From NCBI RefSeq assembly GCF_947496485.1, contig NZ_CANMCZ010000003.1, forward strand, positions 310,001-374,000: DNA of 64,000 nucleotides, written 5' to 3'. Made by a program: the position numbers and the translations under genes. The notes below the pieces were generated by a model. It was not told the origin of the DNA. It ran no database searches and worked only from the letters and a program-made list of their open reading frames with translations. The stretch comes from an uncultured Winogradskyella sp. GTDB taxonomy: Bacteria > Bacteroidota > Bacteroidia > Flavobacteriales > Flavobacteriaceae. Shown piece by piece: positions 25,065-34,087 of the stretch (position 1 is its first letter; each line of letters starts with the position of its first letter).

Positions 25065-26885
25065 ATGAAATCAAAGATTCACAATCGCATCCTAATTATC
25101 ACCTTAGCACTATTTTCTACATTAGTGTTTTCACAAACCGACAAACGTCTTAAAGGCATCGAAAAACAATTTAACTCTGTTTTAGAAAGTACCAAAGCAG
25201 CAGGATTTGCTGTTGCCATTGTGGAAGGAGACAAAGTCATCTATGCCAAAGGGTTTGGTTATAGTGATTATGAAAACAAAGTGCCAGCAGATGCTAATAC
25301 ACTATTTGCCATAGGTTCTTCTACCAAAGCATTTACTTCTGCACTACTAGGATTGCTTCGCGAGGACGACAAACTATCTTTTAATGACAGCCCATTAAAA
25401 CACCTTCCTAATTTGGAATTTTATAATGATGATATGAACAATAATATCAATATCAAAGACTTAATGCGCCACAGCACAGGCTTACCAAGACATGATGGCG
25501 CATGGTACTTTTTTCCAAGTCATGATAAAGATAGTTTGGTAGCACGCATGCAATATCACGAACCTTTTACAGGAGTACGTGAGCAATGGTATTATAATAA
25601 TTTTGGATTTCTACTACAAGGAGTCATTACTGAGAAACTTACAGGCAAATCTTGGGAAGACAATATTGAAGAAAAATTCTTTAAACCTTTAGGTATGAAG
25701 CGCTCTAAAACAATGATTGAAGGTATGAAATCGAGTTCTAATGCCGCTTTTGGTTACACTTTAGATGCTGATAGAAATATTGAAAAAATGGATTACTACG
25801 ATATTGCAGGTATGTCTCCGGCAGGAAGCATTAATAGCAGTGTTAAAGACATGAGCCAATGGTTAATGACTTGGATTAATAAAGGAAAATACAATGATGA
25901 GCAAATTATACCAGAAAACTATGTAAGAGAAGCTATGAGTTCTCAAATGGTAGTCGCTGCTGGTTTACCGACAGAAGAATTACCTGATGCACAATTTGCA
26001 AATTACGGCTATGGATGGTTTTTACATTCTTACAAAGGACATTATTTGGTAGAACATGGTGGCAATATTGATGGGTTCTCTGCTAGTGTTGCATTTTATC
26101 CTTCAGATAGTTTGGGTATTGTGGTTTTATCCAATCAAAATGGGTCAGCTGTTCCGAGACTTGTTAGAAACATAGCTGCAGATTATATGCTTGGCGAAGA
26201 AAAAACAGAATGGGCAAAAAAGCATAAAGAAGACACCGAAAAAATGCTCAAAAACCAAGAAGAAGCTAAAGATAATACTGAAACTTCTAATGTAAAAAAC
26301 ACAAGACCTTCTCATATTAAGCTAGATTATACTGGCGCATATGAGCATAAAGGCTATGGTAAAGTTGATATTATTATAGAAAATGATAGTCTATTTACTG
26401 AGCTTAACGACAAAAGACAATATCTACATCACTATCACTATGATACGTTTGAACTAATAGATGTCATTGAAGGTAAGGTAGATACTGCAGCAATTGGCAA
26501 ATCTCTAAAAATAACCTTTAGCACCAATGAAGCTGGTGATATAGATTATGGTCGTGTAGGTATTGAGCCAATGGTAGATCCCATTGCCTTTAAACGTACT
26601 CCCAATACTATCGATGTAGATGTAGAAACATTACAACAATATGTAGGTAAGTATGATCTTATGGGCACAGAAATAAAAGTATATATTAAAGATGAGAATG
26701 TATTATATGCCTTTGTACCCAACCAACCAGAATACGAGTTAGTACCAACTGCAGAACATAAATTTAGTCTCAAAGTTTTAGATGGCTATAAGGTTGAATT
26801 TATTAAAACGGATGGTAAGATTAGTGCGATAAAATTTATACAACCTAATGGTACTTTTACTGGGCAGCGGAAGGCTGAGGATTGA
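25065..26885 (+). CDS. Exported serine hydrolase (class C beta-lactamase-like) with C-terminal domain
   Basis: A 606-residue protein with a signal peptide (about 1-23). The beta-lactamase/esterase domain (about 27-375) has the SxxK nucleophile motif SSTK (85-88), the YxN motif within WYYNNFG (176-179) and the third box HGG in VEHGGNIDG. A charged linker (about 385-420) leads to a C-terminal beta module (about 425-605) with two repeats resembling DUF3471-type sequences (YTGAYEHKGYGKV; YVGKYDLMGTEIKV). Such proteins may be D-aminopeptidases, esterases or cell-wall hydrolases. The catalytic triad looks intact; the substrate is unknown. It is divergent from the two-component operon. Confidence 0.9.
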   Translation: MKSKIHNRILIITLALFSTLVFSQTDKRLKGIEKQFNSVLESTKAAGFAVAIVEGDKVIYAKGFGYSDYENKVPADANTLFAIGSSTKAFTSALLGLLREDDKLSFNDSPLKHLPNLEFYNDDMNNNINIKDLMRHSTGLPRHDGAWYFFPSHDKDSLVARMQYHEPFTGVREQWYYNNFGFLLQGVITEKLTGKSWEDNIEEKFFKPLGMKRSKTMIEGMKSSSNAAFGYTLDADRNIEKMDYYDIAGMSPAGSINSSVKDMSQWLMTWINKGKYNDEQIIPENYVREAMSSQMVVAAGLPTEELPDAQFANYGYGWFLHSYKGHYLVEHGGNIDGFSASVAFYPSDSLGIVVLSNQNGSAVPRLVRNIAADYMLGEEKTEWAKKHKEDTEKMLKNQEEAKDNTETSNVKNTRPSHIKLDYTGAYEHKGYGKVDIIIENDSLFTELNDKRQYLHHYHYDTFELIDVIEGKVDTAAIGKSLKITFSTNEAGDIDYGRVGIEPMVDPIAFKRTPNTIDVDVETLQQYVGKYDLMGTEIKVYIKDENVLYAFVPNQPEYELVPTAEHKFSLKVLDGYKVEFIKTDGKISAIKFIQPNGTFTGQRKAED

Positions 26886-26950
26886 AAAATATAAAGTTCT
26901 GGGTATGAAAATTTTATCTATCTATAAACAGTTGGATACAAGCTGAAAAA

Positions 26951-27547
26951 ATGCACCGGTTAACAATAATAATACTGATTTTTGGACTTTTAAGTTGCAA
27001 CAGTGGAAAGCAAAAAAAGGAAATGGAAACACAAACCTTGGATTTGGAAACTTTAGCATTTGAAGGAATTAGAATAGACTTTCAATTCAATTCGGACAAA
27101 CCGACTTTTGGAGATTTGTTTTTAATTGTTGGATTTGAAAATCCTGACTATCTTCCTAACAGCAGAGAATTTGAAAAACTTGTTGAATTGGAATTTGAAC
27201 AAGTCGATGATTATTTCGGAATCAGGAATAAAACGGATATTGGAGATGACATCAAAATTTGGCTATTTCCAATTATAAATGGAGAAGAAGTTTATGATAA
27301 TCAAGGACCTTTTGATGCCATTCGAATAACTTATGGCGTGTTACGAAATGACCAAAAAACGGCTAAACTATTTAAAAAAATATTTGACTCGATAAACTCA
27401 AAACTTGATGTAACACCAACAATTGAGGGAAAACGAATTGAAAATTTTGAAGAAATAAATGAAATAATAACGAAAACCATTCAATATTGCAAAGAAGAAT
27501 TAAAGGTAGAACCAGGTTCTGTTAAAGCATTACAACTTGATTGGTGA
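26951..27547 (+). CDS. Lipoprotein of unknown function
   Basis: A 198-residue protein. The lipoprotein signal (MHRLTIIILIFGLLSCNSG) puts the lipidated cysteine at 16. The mature part is acidic, with alternating strands and helices and no catalytic motif I can name. It is the first of a run of same-strand orphan genes, each followed by a structured intergenic element. Such orphan, possibly cassette-borne genes often have few homologues. Confidence 0.65.
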   Translation: MHRLTIIILIFGLLSCNSGKQKKEMETQTLDLETLAFEGIRIDFQFNSDKPTFGDLFLIVGFENPDYLPNSREFEKLVELEFEQVDDYFGIRNKTDIGDDIKIWLFPIINGEEVYDNQGPFDAIRITYGVLRNDQKTAKLFKKIFDSINSKLDVTPTIEGKRIENFEEINEIITKTIQYCKEELKVEPGSVKALQLDW

Positions 27548-27596
27548 AAAAAGCCAGCGCACAACTAACCATACACAAACACGTTGGACATAATTT
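27548..27596 (+). repeat. Intergenic structured element, 3'-end portion
   Basis: The 49 bp between two orphan genes end AACCATACACAAACACGTTG then GACATAATTT just before the next ATG. AACCATACAC..ACACGTT also forms the 3' end of the full element at 47895-48024. The matching left half (AACAACGTnTAT) occurs after the next gene, as expected if gene and element form a unit. Confidence 0.5.
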
Positions 27597-28250
27597 ATGA
27601 AAACACTTTTGCTAACATTAATATTCTGTATTCTTAATTTGATTAATCCCGAAATTATTGGAAAATATCAGATTGAAAGTGAACTATCTTTTGACACACT
27701 TGAATTAAAAGAGGATGGCACTTTTGAGTATAAATCGCAAGGTGACAGTTGCTGGACTTGGTCTGAGTTTTCTGGACTTTGGGAACTAAAAGGTGATAGC
27801 TTAATTCTTAGACGTAAATATTCGTTTTTCGAAAAAGCTACAAGCTTTCTTGAAAAAACAGATATTAAAAATTCGGACAATGTTACTTTTGAGGTAAAAG
27901 ACAATTCTGGTAACCCAATCTCAAATTTTGAAATCAAATATTGGTGTCAGAATGAGAATGAGCAAATTCAAAAAACTGACCAAAACGGATTTGCAGAATT
28001 TAATAAGTGCTCTAAAATAGAAGATGACTATGACTCGGCAGGAATTGGAATTGAATTTTTGAATTCCGGAAATAAAACTACCGTGACGTCATCTATTCTT
28101 AAAAAATCGAACAGAATTTACCTTACTTTAAATTTTAAGCCAAAAGAGATAAATAAAACTGTGGAATACTCATTTTTATATAAAAATGGAATATTGACAA
28201 CAATAGATTTTCCATATGTGACTGAAACAAGCGCATATAAAAAATTATAG
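27597..28250 (+). CDS. Exported lipocalin-like protein, unknown function
   Basis: A 217-residue protein with a short signal peptide (about 1-17, MKTLLLTLIFCILNLIN). The first half looks like a small beta barrel: IGKYQIE, FDTLELKEDGTFEYKS and GLWELKGDSLILRR, a pattern shared by many uncharacterised flavobacterial proteins that measure 'new minus old' strands in lipocalin-like folds. The second half contains FEVKDNSGNPISNFEIKYW, suggesting a beta-sandwich. It is flanked by the structured elements at 27548-27596 and 28251-28333. Confidence 0.62.
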   Translation: MKTLLLTLIFCILNLINPEIIGKYQIESELSFDTLELKEDGTFEYKSQGDSCWTWSEFSGLWELKGDSLILRRKYSFFEKATSFLEKTDIKNSDNVTFEVKDNSGNPISNFEIKYWCQNENEQIQKTDQNGFAEFNKCSKIEDDYDSAGIGIEFLNSGNKTTVTSSILKKSNRIYLTLNFKPKEINKTVEYSFLYKNGILTTIDFPYVTETSAYKKL

Positions 28251-28333
28251 ACAACAACGTCTATAATTCTTTGCTAGTACTCGCCGAATTACTAAAACAA
28301 ACATACTAACAATAGACTTAGTTGACGGCATCT
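28251..28333 (+). repeat. Intergenic structured element, compact copy
   Basis: It starts right after the stop codon with ACAACAACGTCTATAATTC and ends ACAATAGACTTAGTTGAC. The ends can pair (GTCTAT with ATAGAC, CAAC with GTTG) with unpaired bases, the layout seen in the longer copies. The remaining bases to 28450 show no gene. Confidence 0.45.
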
Positions 28334-28450
28334 TCTCCTGAAATTTAAGCACTTAAATTCTATAAATATTTCCCCTCATCTGACTTTTGTAAAACATTAG
28401 TTTTAAACCACTACCTTAGAGCTAAATCAATCCATATAATAAAATATACT

Positions 28451-29623
28451 ATGCTCAACAATAATAATATGACGAGGTCTTTTTATTTAATTATCCTATT
28501 AGCAATTTTATTTTGTGGATGCAAGAAGGAATCCTCAAAGACAGACCAATTACAACATAATCTCAATCATTGGACCTTTACAGAATTTACAAAAGTCGAT
28601 AGTCTTAATCCCATTCTAAGGCCAACAGCAAGCCTAAATTTTGAATGTCCTGTAACAAACAAACAACAAAATTGGGAAGAAAGAAATGTGCTAAATCCTT
28701 CGGCAATTGTAAAAGGCAGTGAAGTTTACTTATTTTATAGAGCGCAAGATTCAGGCGGAACATCTCGCATTGGCCTCGCAATTAGTTCTGACGGACTTCA
28801 TTTTATAAAACAAAAAGAGCCAGTATTCTATCCTGATAATGATTTCATGAAAACGTATGAATGGAATTATAAAAAGATGGATAATAATGAAAAATTGGAA
28901 GATTGTCTAAACTGTTATTTTGATGGAGTTGAAGATCCAAGAATTATAGAAAGTAATGATGGGACTTATATTATGACTTATACTGCATATGATGGAAAAA
29001 CAGCTCGGCTCGCCATTGCATCCTCTAAAGATCTTATTTCTTGGACTAAACATGGACTTGTTTTAAAAGAGGATAAAGATCAATGGTCAAAATCAGGAGC
29101 CATTGTTGTAGAAGTAGTAGGAAACAAAAATATTGCTAAAAAAATAGATGGTAAATATTGGATGTATTTTGGAGATACAAATTTGTTTCTTGCCACGTCA
29201 GAAGATCTAATAAACTGGGAAGTGTGTAAAAATGAGGAAAATAAAAGAATGATATCTGTATTACACCCTCGAATAGGGTATTTTGATAGCAGATTAGTTG
29301 AACCTGGTCCATTTGCTATATTTAAAGAACAAGGCATTTTATTAATATATAATGGAAGTAATGCAGCTAATTTTAACGACTCCAATTTACCTAAATTCAC
29401 ATATGCAGCTGGTCAAGCCCTTTTCGATAAGACCAAACCCTATAAGCTAATTGATAGAACAGACAACTATTTTATTTATCCCGATAAAGATTATGAAAAA
29501 GTTGGTGAAGTAAATGAAGTTTGTTTTGTAGAAGGGTTAGTGCAGTTTAAAAACAATTGGTTTCTTTATTATGGGACAGCAGACTCAAAAATAGCCGTAG
29601 CAGCTCACCATATAGAAAAATAG
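28451..29623 (+). CDS. GH130-like five-bladed propeller lipoprotein
   Basis: A 390-residue protein. The lipobox is ILFCGC (Cys near 23); the second ATG (residue 7, MTRSFYL) would give an equally good signal peptide. The core repeats FYRAQDSGG, GLAISSDGLHF, GVEDPRIIES and YIMTYTAYDGKTARLAIASS are hallmarks of GH130 mannoside phosphorylase/mannosidase-type propellers (EDPRI motif). A late blade has SRLVEPGPFAIF and LLIYNGSN. It probably acts on envelope-exposed beta-mannosides or related glycans; phosphorylase versus hydrolase cannot be decided here. It stands alone between structured elements, with no SusCD pair nearby. Confidence 0.8.
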   Translation: MLNNNNMTRSFYLIILLAILFCGCKKESSKTDQLQHNLNHWTFTEFTKVDSLNPILRPTASLNFECPVTNKQQNWEERNVLNPSAIVKGSEVYLFYRAQDSGGTSRIGLAISSDGLHFIKQKEPVFYPDNDFMKTYEWNYKKMDNNEKLEDCLNCYFDGVEDPRIIESNDGTYIMTYTAYDGKTARLAIASSKDLISWTKHGLVLKEDKDQWSKSGAIVVEVVGNKNIAKKIDGKYWMYFGDTNLFLATSEDLINWEVCKNEENKRMISVLHPRIGYFDSRLVEPGPFAIFKEQGILLIYNGSNAANFNDSNLPKFTYAAGQALFDKTKPYKLIDRTDNYFIYPDKDYEKVGEVNEVCFVEGLVQFKNNWFLYYGTADSKIAVAAHHIEK

Positions 29624-29636
29624 GTCAACACTTACT

Positions 29637-29766
29637 ACAATAATGTGTATAGATTATTGAAGCTGAATTCTGATTAGGAATTCATTGCAATTTGCTATCT
29701 TTCGTTTTCAGTGTAAAAGTCCGTTGGACATTTTCCACAGCGAGTCATACACAAAATTGTTATAAG
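29637..29766 (+). repeat. Intergenic structured element, full-length-like copy
   Basis: About 130 bp, the same length as the copy at 47895-48024. The left end ACAATAATGTGTATAG and right end CATACACAAAATTGTTATAA can pair. It has an internal hairpin GAATTC-TGATTAG-GAATTC, at the same relative place as GAAATTCC-TAATC-GGAATTTC in the other copy. The next 147 bp to the small ORF at 29914 are AT-rich with no other feature seen. Confidence 0.5.
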
Positions 29767-29913
29767 TAATGACTCGAAAATTAGAAGTCTAAATCTCTAA
29801 AATTATTGATTTTATAGAATTTTAAATAAAACTTGTATCTTTTATCAAAAAAAAAATATAACAATCAATAATTAGATTTTTGAAAATTCTCAACAACTTA
29901 AAATGAAAACGTG

Positions 29914-30060
29914 ATGATAAAAAAAGAAGAAAAATTAAAGGATTTATCTGTTAAGAAAACTGGAGCAAAAGATAAACTTAGTCCTCTTAAATGGACTTTA
30001 TTTATTCTTTTCTTTCCCATATCATGGTTTTTATTTCCATCTTCTTATTCTAAAGAATAA
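29914..30060 (+). CDS. Possible 48-residue single-pass membrane peptide
   Basis: An ATG-initiated frame of 48 codons. The N-terminal half is highly basic (MIKKEEKLKDLSVKKTGAKD), followed by a hydrophobic, aromatic stretch LKWTLFILFFPISWFLFP and a short tail ending SKE. The split into charged head and membrane segment is better than chance composition would give. It lies in an otherwise empty 560-bp gap. Without homology I cannot prove it is expressed. Confidence 0.4.
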   Translation: MIKKEEKLKDLSVKKTGAKDKLSPLKWTLFILFFPISWFLFPSSYSKE

Positions 30061-30190
30061 GGAAATAGCATTTAAGTAGAATACAATTCTGAATTACTAG
30101 CAAAACTTTGAATTTTAAATTGGATTGAAAACCAAACTAAATATTGGAATAACAAAATTTCATCTCTGTCAGAAATTAAAACAACCAATA

Positions 30191-31171
30191 ATGAAAACAT
30201 CTTCTAAGCTATTCTTTTTACTCCTTTTTACTCTTTTAAGCATTAAGTCTTTTTCACAGAAAATTGTTGAATATTATGACCCTGTAAAAAATGATAGTAT
30301 TAGAGTTGGAACAGGAGAAAATGACTTTTTACCCTTTATTCAAAAAGGTTATACTCTAATGCTTCCTGAAAATAAGGAAATTAAAGGTGTACTCATTTTA
30401 CTCGAAGATTCGAGGTATGACAAAAAGAATAGGAGCTCAAAGCAGATGTATAATCAAGCATCTGAGAAAGACTTTGCGGTATTATCAGTTTCAACCGAAA
30501 TTCCCCTTGACTTCTACTTTTATAAATCATCTATGATTTCTACACATAAGCTAATTCGAGAAGTTTTTAATAAACATAATTTACCAAATGAGAACATTTT
30601 CTTTTTAGGAGCAAGTTTAGTAGGACATAGATCGATGCGATATATTAAATTCATGAAAGAGGGGGATTTCGAGTTTCAACTCAACATAAAAGGTATTGTC
30701 ATTTGCAATTTTACACTAGATTTCACAAGAAAATGGTATCAACATAAACGTGATATCAGAATTAACCAAATTGACCTTTGGGAACCAAAATTTATAAATT
30801 ATTTATTAGAAACATATTTAAAGGGCACGCCTAAAACTAATCCAGAGAGTTATCACAATTTCTCATCATACAGCTACTTTGATGAAAAAAATAGAAATGT
30901 TCAGATTTACAAAACCTATGCTGTTAGAGCGTATATAGAACCTGCAATAAAATATAAACTAACAAAGCAACTAAGAACCTTGTATGAAAATAATTCAACA
31001 GATATAGTTGGTTTTTTAGCTGAGTTAGAACTGTTAGGAAATAAAAACACCGAATTAATTGTTTTACAACCGGAAGATAATACCTCACCAAAAAAGAATA
31101 CCCAATCTACTTGGGATGCAATAAATAAATATGAACTTATGGATTGGGTTCTAAAGCAAACGGAAAAATAA
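30191..31171 (+). CDS. Exported protein, possible alpha/beta-hydrolase-like fold
   Basis: A 326-residue protein. The frame is open from 30125, but the ATG at 30191 gives a clean signal peptide (MKTSSKLFFLLLFTLLSIKSFSQ), so I start there. The mature part has EIKGVLILLEDSRYD (an early core strand), then NIFFLGASLVGHRSMRYIKF, which sits where an alpha/beta-hydrolase nucleophile elbow (GxSxG) would be, but the last glycine is offset (GASLVG). A catalytic histidine is not obvious. I cannot assign a function. It is flanked by cassette-like elements on the same strand as its neighbours. Confidence 0.6.
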   Translation: MKTSSKLFFLLLFTLLSIKSFSQKIVEYYDPVKNDSIRVGTGENDFLPFIQKGYTLMLPENKEIKGVLILLEDSRYDKKNRSSKQMYNQASEKDFAVLSVSTEIPLDFYFYKSSMISTHKLIREVFNKHNLPNENIFFLGASLVGHRSMRYIKFMKEGDFEFQLNIKGIVICNFTLDFTRKWYQHKRDIRINQIDLWEPKFINYLLETYLKGTPKTNPESYHNFSSYSYFDEKNRNVQIYKTYAVRAYIEPAIKYKLTKQLRTLYENNSTDIVGFLAELELLGNKNTELIVLQPEDNTSPKKNTQSTWDAINKYELMDWVLKQTEK

Positions 31172-31188
31172 CTACACATTTGAGAAAT

Positions 31189-31420
31189 GCCAACACCAAT
31201 TCATAGTAAAATAATAAATAAAGCATATAGTAAATTATTTAAAAAGTACGGAATTGAACGAAAAGAACAATCTCGTTCGATATTGGAAGTATAGAGTCTG
31301 AATTAATTGCTTCGTTCAGAGCTATTCGGACAATTCCTTCGGAATTTTCTATCTGCGATTTGTTTACTAAATTAGTTGCTGAAACATGCAACGAGATCAC
31401 ACAAAAGACCGTTGCTCACC
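31189..31420 (+). repeat. Intergenic structured element, interrupted or degenerate copy
   Basis: The left end GCCAACACCAATTCATAG resembles GCTAACAACGTGTATAG elsewhere. The right end GCAACGAGATCACACAAAAG then ACCGTTGC matches GCAACGAAACCATACACG of the 47.9-kb copy. An internal hairpin AATTCC-TTC-GGAATT is kept. About 100 extra bases sit in the left half, including GAACGAaaagaacaatcTCGTTC, itself a small inverted repeat. Confidence 0.42.
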
Positions 31421-31435
31421 TTTAGATTAATCAAT

Positions 31436-31807
31436 ATGAAAGTTACAGCAGATAAAAATGAAAAAGTTGCCAATATGATATTTGGATCTATTTATCCACT
31501 TTACCTGAATAGATTGGAGAAAAATGGCAGAACAAAAGAAGAACTCAACCAAGTAATTGAATGGCTTACTGGTTTTGATGAAGATGCTTTACAAGCACTT
31601 ATGGATGAAAAAGTAACTTTTAGAACATTCTTTCAAAAAGCCAAAATACACCCAAACGCACACCTGATTAAAGGAGTCGTTTGCGGTTATCGAATTGAAG
31701 AAATTGAGGATGAGTTTGAGGTGTATAAACAATGTAGACAAATGGAAAAACTGATTGATGAATTGGCAAAAGGCAGGAAGATGGAGAAAATCTTGAGAAA
31801 GTCTTAA
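31436..31807 (+). CDS. DUF2200 family protein
   Basis: A 123-residue protein. The frame is open from 31376, but the first 20 residues are unlike the family and fall in the upstream repeat, so I start at the ATG at 31436. It reads MKVTADKNEKVANMIFGSIY, then EWLTGFDEDALQALMDEKVTFRTFFQKA, then NAHLIKGVVCGYRIEEIED. This is a soluble helical protein whose family has no established function. DUF2200 genes are frequently on exchangeable DNA. A strong terminator follows. Confidence 0.85.
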   Translation: MKVTADKNEKVANMIFGSIYPLYLNRLEKNGRTKEELNQVIEWLTGFDEDALQALMDEKVTFRTFFQKAKIHPNAHLIKGVVCGYRIEEIEDEFEVYKQCRQMEKLIDELAKGRKMEKILRKS

Positions 31808-31825
31808 ATAAAGTATTTATAATAA

Positions 31826-31856
31826 AAAAAGACCATCTTTATAGGATGGTCTTTTT
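31826..31856. terminator. Bidirectional intrinsic terminator
   Basis: Perfect arms AAAAAGACCATC (31826-31837) and GATGGTCTTTTT (31845-31856) with a seven-base loop, between convergent genes. Confidence 0.92.
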
Positions 31857-31877
31857 CGATATTATTTAATGCTTATA

Positions 31878-32297
31878 CTAAAACATCTCTCTACCAGAGA
31901 AATGGAAAGCACCTTCAATAGCTGCATTGTCATCACTATCACTTCCATGAACAGCGTTTTCGCCAATAGAAGCTGCATATAACTTTCGAATAGTACCTTC
32001 TGCTGCATCAGCAGGATTGGTAGCACCAATTAATGTTCTAAAATCTTCAACAGCGTTATCTTTTTCTAAAATTGCTGCAACAATAGGTCCACGAGTCATA
32101 TATTCTACTAACTCACCAAAAAATGGACGTTCTTTATGTATACCGTAAAATTCCTCTGCATCTGCATTAGTCATTTGCGTTAATTTCATAGCTACGATTC
32201 TAAAACCTGAAGCTGTGATTTTTTCTAATATTGCGCCAATGTGTCCTTTTTCAACAGCATCTGGCTTTAACATTGTAAATGTTCTGTTAGTTGCCAT
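31878..32297 (-). CDS. ndk: Nucleoside diphosphate kinase
   Basis: A 139-residue enzyme that transfers the gamma phosphate between nucleoside di- and triphosphates. I start at the ATG at 32297 ([18 protein letters not shown]). An in-frame ATG at 32321 falls inside the -7 box and is rejected. Visible are the KPDAV motif, [16 protein letters not shown], and the catalytic histidine in [12 protein letters not shown]. Length and motifs are standard. It is a single gene with its own promoter. Confidence 0.97.
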   Translation of the reverse strand: MATNRTFTMLKPDAVEKGHIGAILEKITASGFRIVAMKLTQMTNADAEEFYGIHKERPFFGELVEYMTRGPIVAAILEKDNAVEDFRTLIGATNPADAAEGTIRKLYAASIGENAVHGSDSDDNAAIEGAFHFSGREMF

Positions 32298-32318
32298 GTA
32301 TATTTTTTTAATGAGGTG

Positions 32319-32348
32319 CAAAAGTAATGCATTTCTTTAATTAATCAA
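32319..32348 (-). promoter_or_regulatory. ndk promoter (-33/-7)
   Basis: On the reverse strand TTG (32346-32348), a 19-bp spacer, then TACTTTTG (32319-32326), a full TAnnTTTG match, 21 bp before the ndk ATG. This is the best constitutive-type Bacteroidota promoter in the window. Confidence 0.7.
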
Positions 32349-32499
32349 GTCTACCTATTATTAAATTATTGTTACTTCGAAAGCGTTAGTTAGAGTGAGA
32401 TTATTATTTCTACAATTTTACATCGAGAACTTTTAAGTATATCTTAATTTCATATTAAAATAGTTTACTAAACCTTGAAAAATTGTAAATTCGCCAACT

Positions 32500-33519
32500 A
32501 TGAGTGAAGCACAAATTTCTGAAATAAAAACTCTACTAAGTTCACCAAAGAACATCGTCATCGTACCACACAAAAATCCAGATGGAGATGCTATGGGTTC
32601 TACTCTAGGACTATATCACTATTTAAAAACTTACAATCATAATGCTGTTGTTATTGCACCAAATGATTATCCTGAGTTCTTAAAATGGTTACCGGGAGAT
32701 GACATGGTTGTGAAATTTGAAAATCAACAAGAAGAAAGTAAAACTTTAATCGAAAACGCGGAAATTATTTTTACTTTAGATTTTAATGCACTTCACAGAG
32801 CTGGTGATGGTTTAGCTAAACTTATAGAAGGTTCTACTGCAATGAAAATAATGATAGATCATCATCAACAACCAGATGATTATGCAAAATATATCTACAC
32901 GGATATTAGCATGTCTTCTACCTGCGAAATGGTTTATAATTTCATTGAAATGCTAAATGATACTGATAAAATTGAAGCAACAATTGCTACCTGCTTATAT
33001 GTTGGTATTATGACAGACACTGGCTCATTCCGATTTCCTGCAACAACTAGTAAAACACACCAAGTTATTGGTAGTTTAATCGATAAAGGAGCAGATAATT
33101 CTGAAATTCATAATAAAATATTCGACACCAATAGTTATAGTCGTTTACAGTTGCTTGGTAGAGCTATGCAGAATCTAAAGGTAATCCCTGAATTAAGAAC
33201 AGCCTTCATCAGCTTATCTCAGGATGAATTGGACGAGTTCAATTTTAAAAAAGGAGACACTGAAGGTTTTGTAAATTATGCCTTATCATTGAAAGATATA
33301 ATCTTTGCGGCAATCTTTATTGAGAGCCAAAAAGACCAAATTATTAAGATATCCTTACGCAGCAAAGGTGATTTTTCGGTAAATGAATTTTCGAGAGCTC
33401 ATTTTAATGGAGGAGGTCATACTAATGCGGCTGGAGGGCGCAGTGAAGAGGATATGCAAACGACGATTGATAAATTTATTAGTATATTACCAACCTATAA
33501 ACAAGATTTGTCCCAATAA
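32500..33519 (+). CDS. DHH/DHHA1 phosphoesterase, NrnA-like
   Basis: A 339-residue enzyme. The DHH domain shows PHKNPDGDAMGS (about 24-35), FTLDFNALHR, and the signature MIDHHQQPDDY (about 127-137), all metal ligands. The DHHA1 domain at the C-terminus has FNGGGHTNAAGG. NrnA-type proteins degrade short oligoribonucleotides and dephosphorylate pAp. It is 34 bp upstream of gldI on the same strand, a neighbourhood frequent in flavobacteria. Activity on oligonucleotides versus pAp cannot be separated by sequence. Confidence 0.92.
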   Translation: MSEAQISEIKTLLSSPKNIVIVPHKNPDGDAMGSTLGLYHYLKTYNHNAVVIAPNDYPEFLKWLPGDDMVVKFENQQEESKTLIENAEIIFTLDFNALHRAGDGLAKLIEGSTAMKIMIDHHQQPDDYAKYIYTDISMSSTCEMVYNFIEMLNDTDKIEATIATCLYVGIMTDTGSFRFPATTSKTHQVIGSLIDKGADNSEIHNKIFDTNSYSRLQLLGRAMQNLKVIPELRTAFISLSQDELDEFNFKKGDTEGFVNYALSLKDIIFAAIFIESQKDQIIKISLRSKGDFSVNEFSRAHFNGGGHTNAAGGRSEEDMQTTIDKFISILPTYKQDLSQ

Positions 33520-33553
33520 ACCCATAATTGGGTGACAATTAAAAATATTAAAA

Positions 33554-34087
33554 ATGAAAAACCTACTACTTCTTATAACAGTATTACTGCTATGTTTTAG
33601 CTGTAAATCTCCAGAGGCTAGAATGCCCGAATCTGTTCATTCTGGTTCGTTTTTAAAAGAATCAGCAGAACGAAATAGAAAGCTTAACGAATTAGAACGT
33701 GGGCAAATTGAATCCATAATAAAAAGCAATCCAGAAAAAAACTACATCGCCTCTGAAAGTGGTTTTTGGTATTATTATGATAACCAAATTGAAAGTGACA
33801 CGGTTCAACCAAAATTTGGTGATATTGTTGATTTCGACTTTAATGTTTCAAATATTTCTGGTACTGAAATCTATTCAAAAGAAAACAAAACTTATGTCAT
33901 GGATAAGGAAGAATTATTCACAGGTTTACGAGAAGGTTTAAAATTAATGAAACCTACCGAAAGTGTAACCTTTATTTTTCCATCTCAAAAGGCCTATGGC
34001 TACTATGGCGATGAAAATAAAATTGGAACTAACATTCCTTTAATTTGTGAAGTAACTTTAAACACTATAACCCAAAACAATGATTAA
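33554..34087 (+). CDS. gldI: Gliding motility lipoprotein GldI (FKBP-type)
   Basis: A 177-residue lipoprotein (MKNLLLLITVLLLCFSCKS, Cys 17) with an N-terminal helical linker and one FKBP-type peptidyl-prolyl isomerase fold (about 70-172: DIVDFDFNVSNISGTEIYS, GLREGLKLMKPTESVTFIFP, YGYYGDENKIG, IPLICEVTL). GldI is required for flavobacterial gliding and helps type IX secretion, probably by folding periplasmic proteins. Its stop overlaps the next gene by eight bases, coupling it to a second exported isomerase. Confidence 0.9.
   Translation: MKNLLLLITVLLLCFSCKSPEARMPESVHSGSFLKESAERNRKLNELERGQIESIIKSNPEKNYIASESGFWYYYDNQIESDTVQPKFGDIVDFDFNVSNISGTEIYSKENKTYVMDKEELFTGLREGLKLMKPTESVTFIFPSQKAYGYYGDENKIGTNIPLICEVTLNTITQNND

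Noticed and set aside
26951..31435. Calling the region a true integron
   Set aside because: No integrase, attI or strictly canonical RYYYAAC/GTTRRRY pairs are seen. Only the cassette-like layout is claimed.
32298..32321. Longer ndk start adding MHLIKKIY
   Set aside because: It lies within the -7 region of the promoter, and the added residues are unlike the family.
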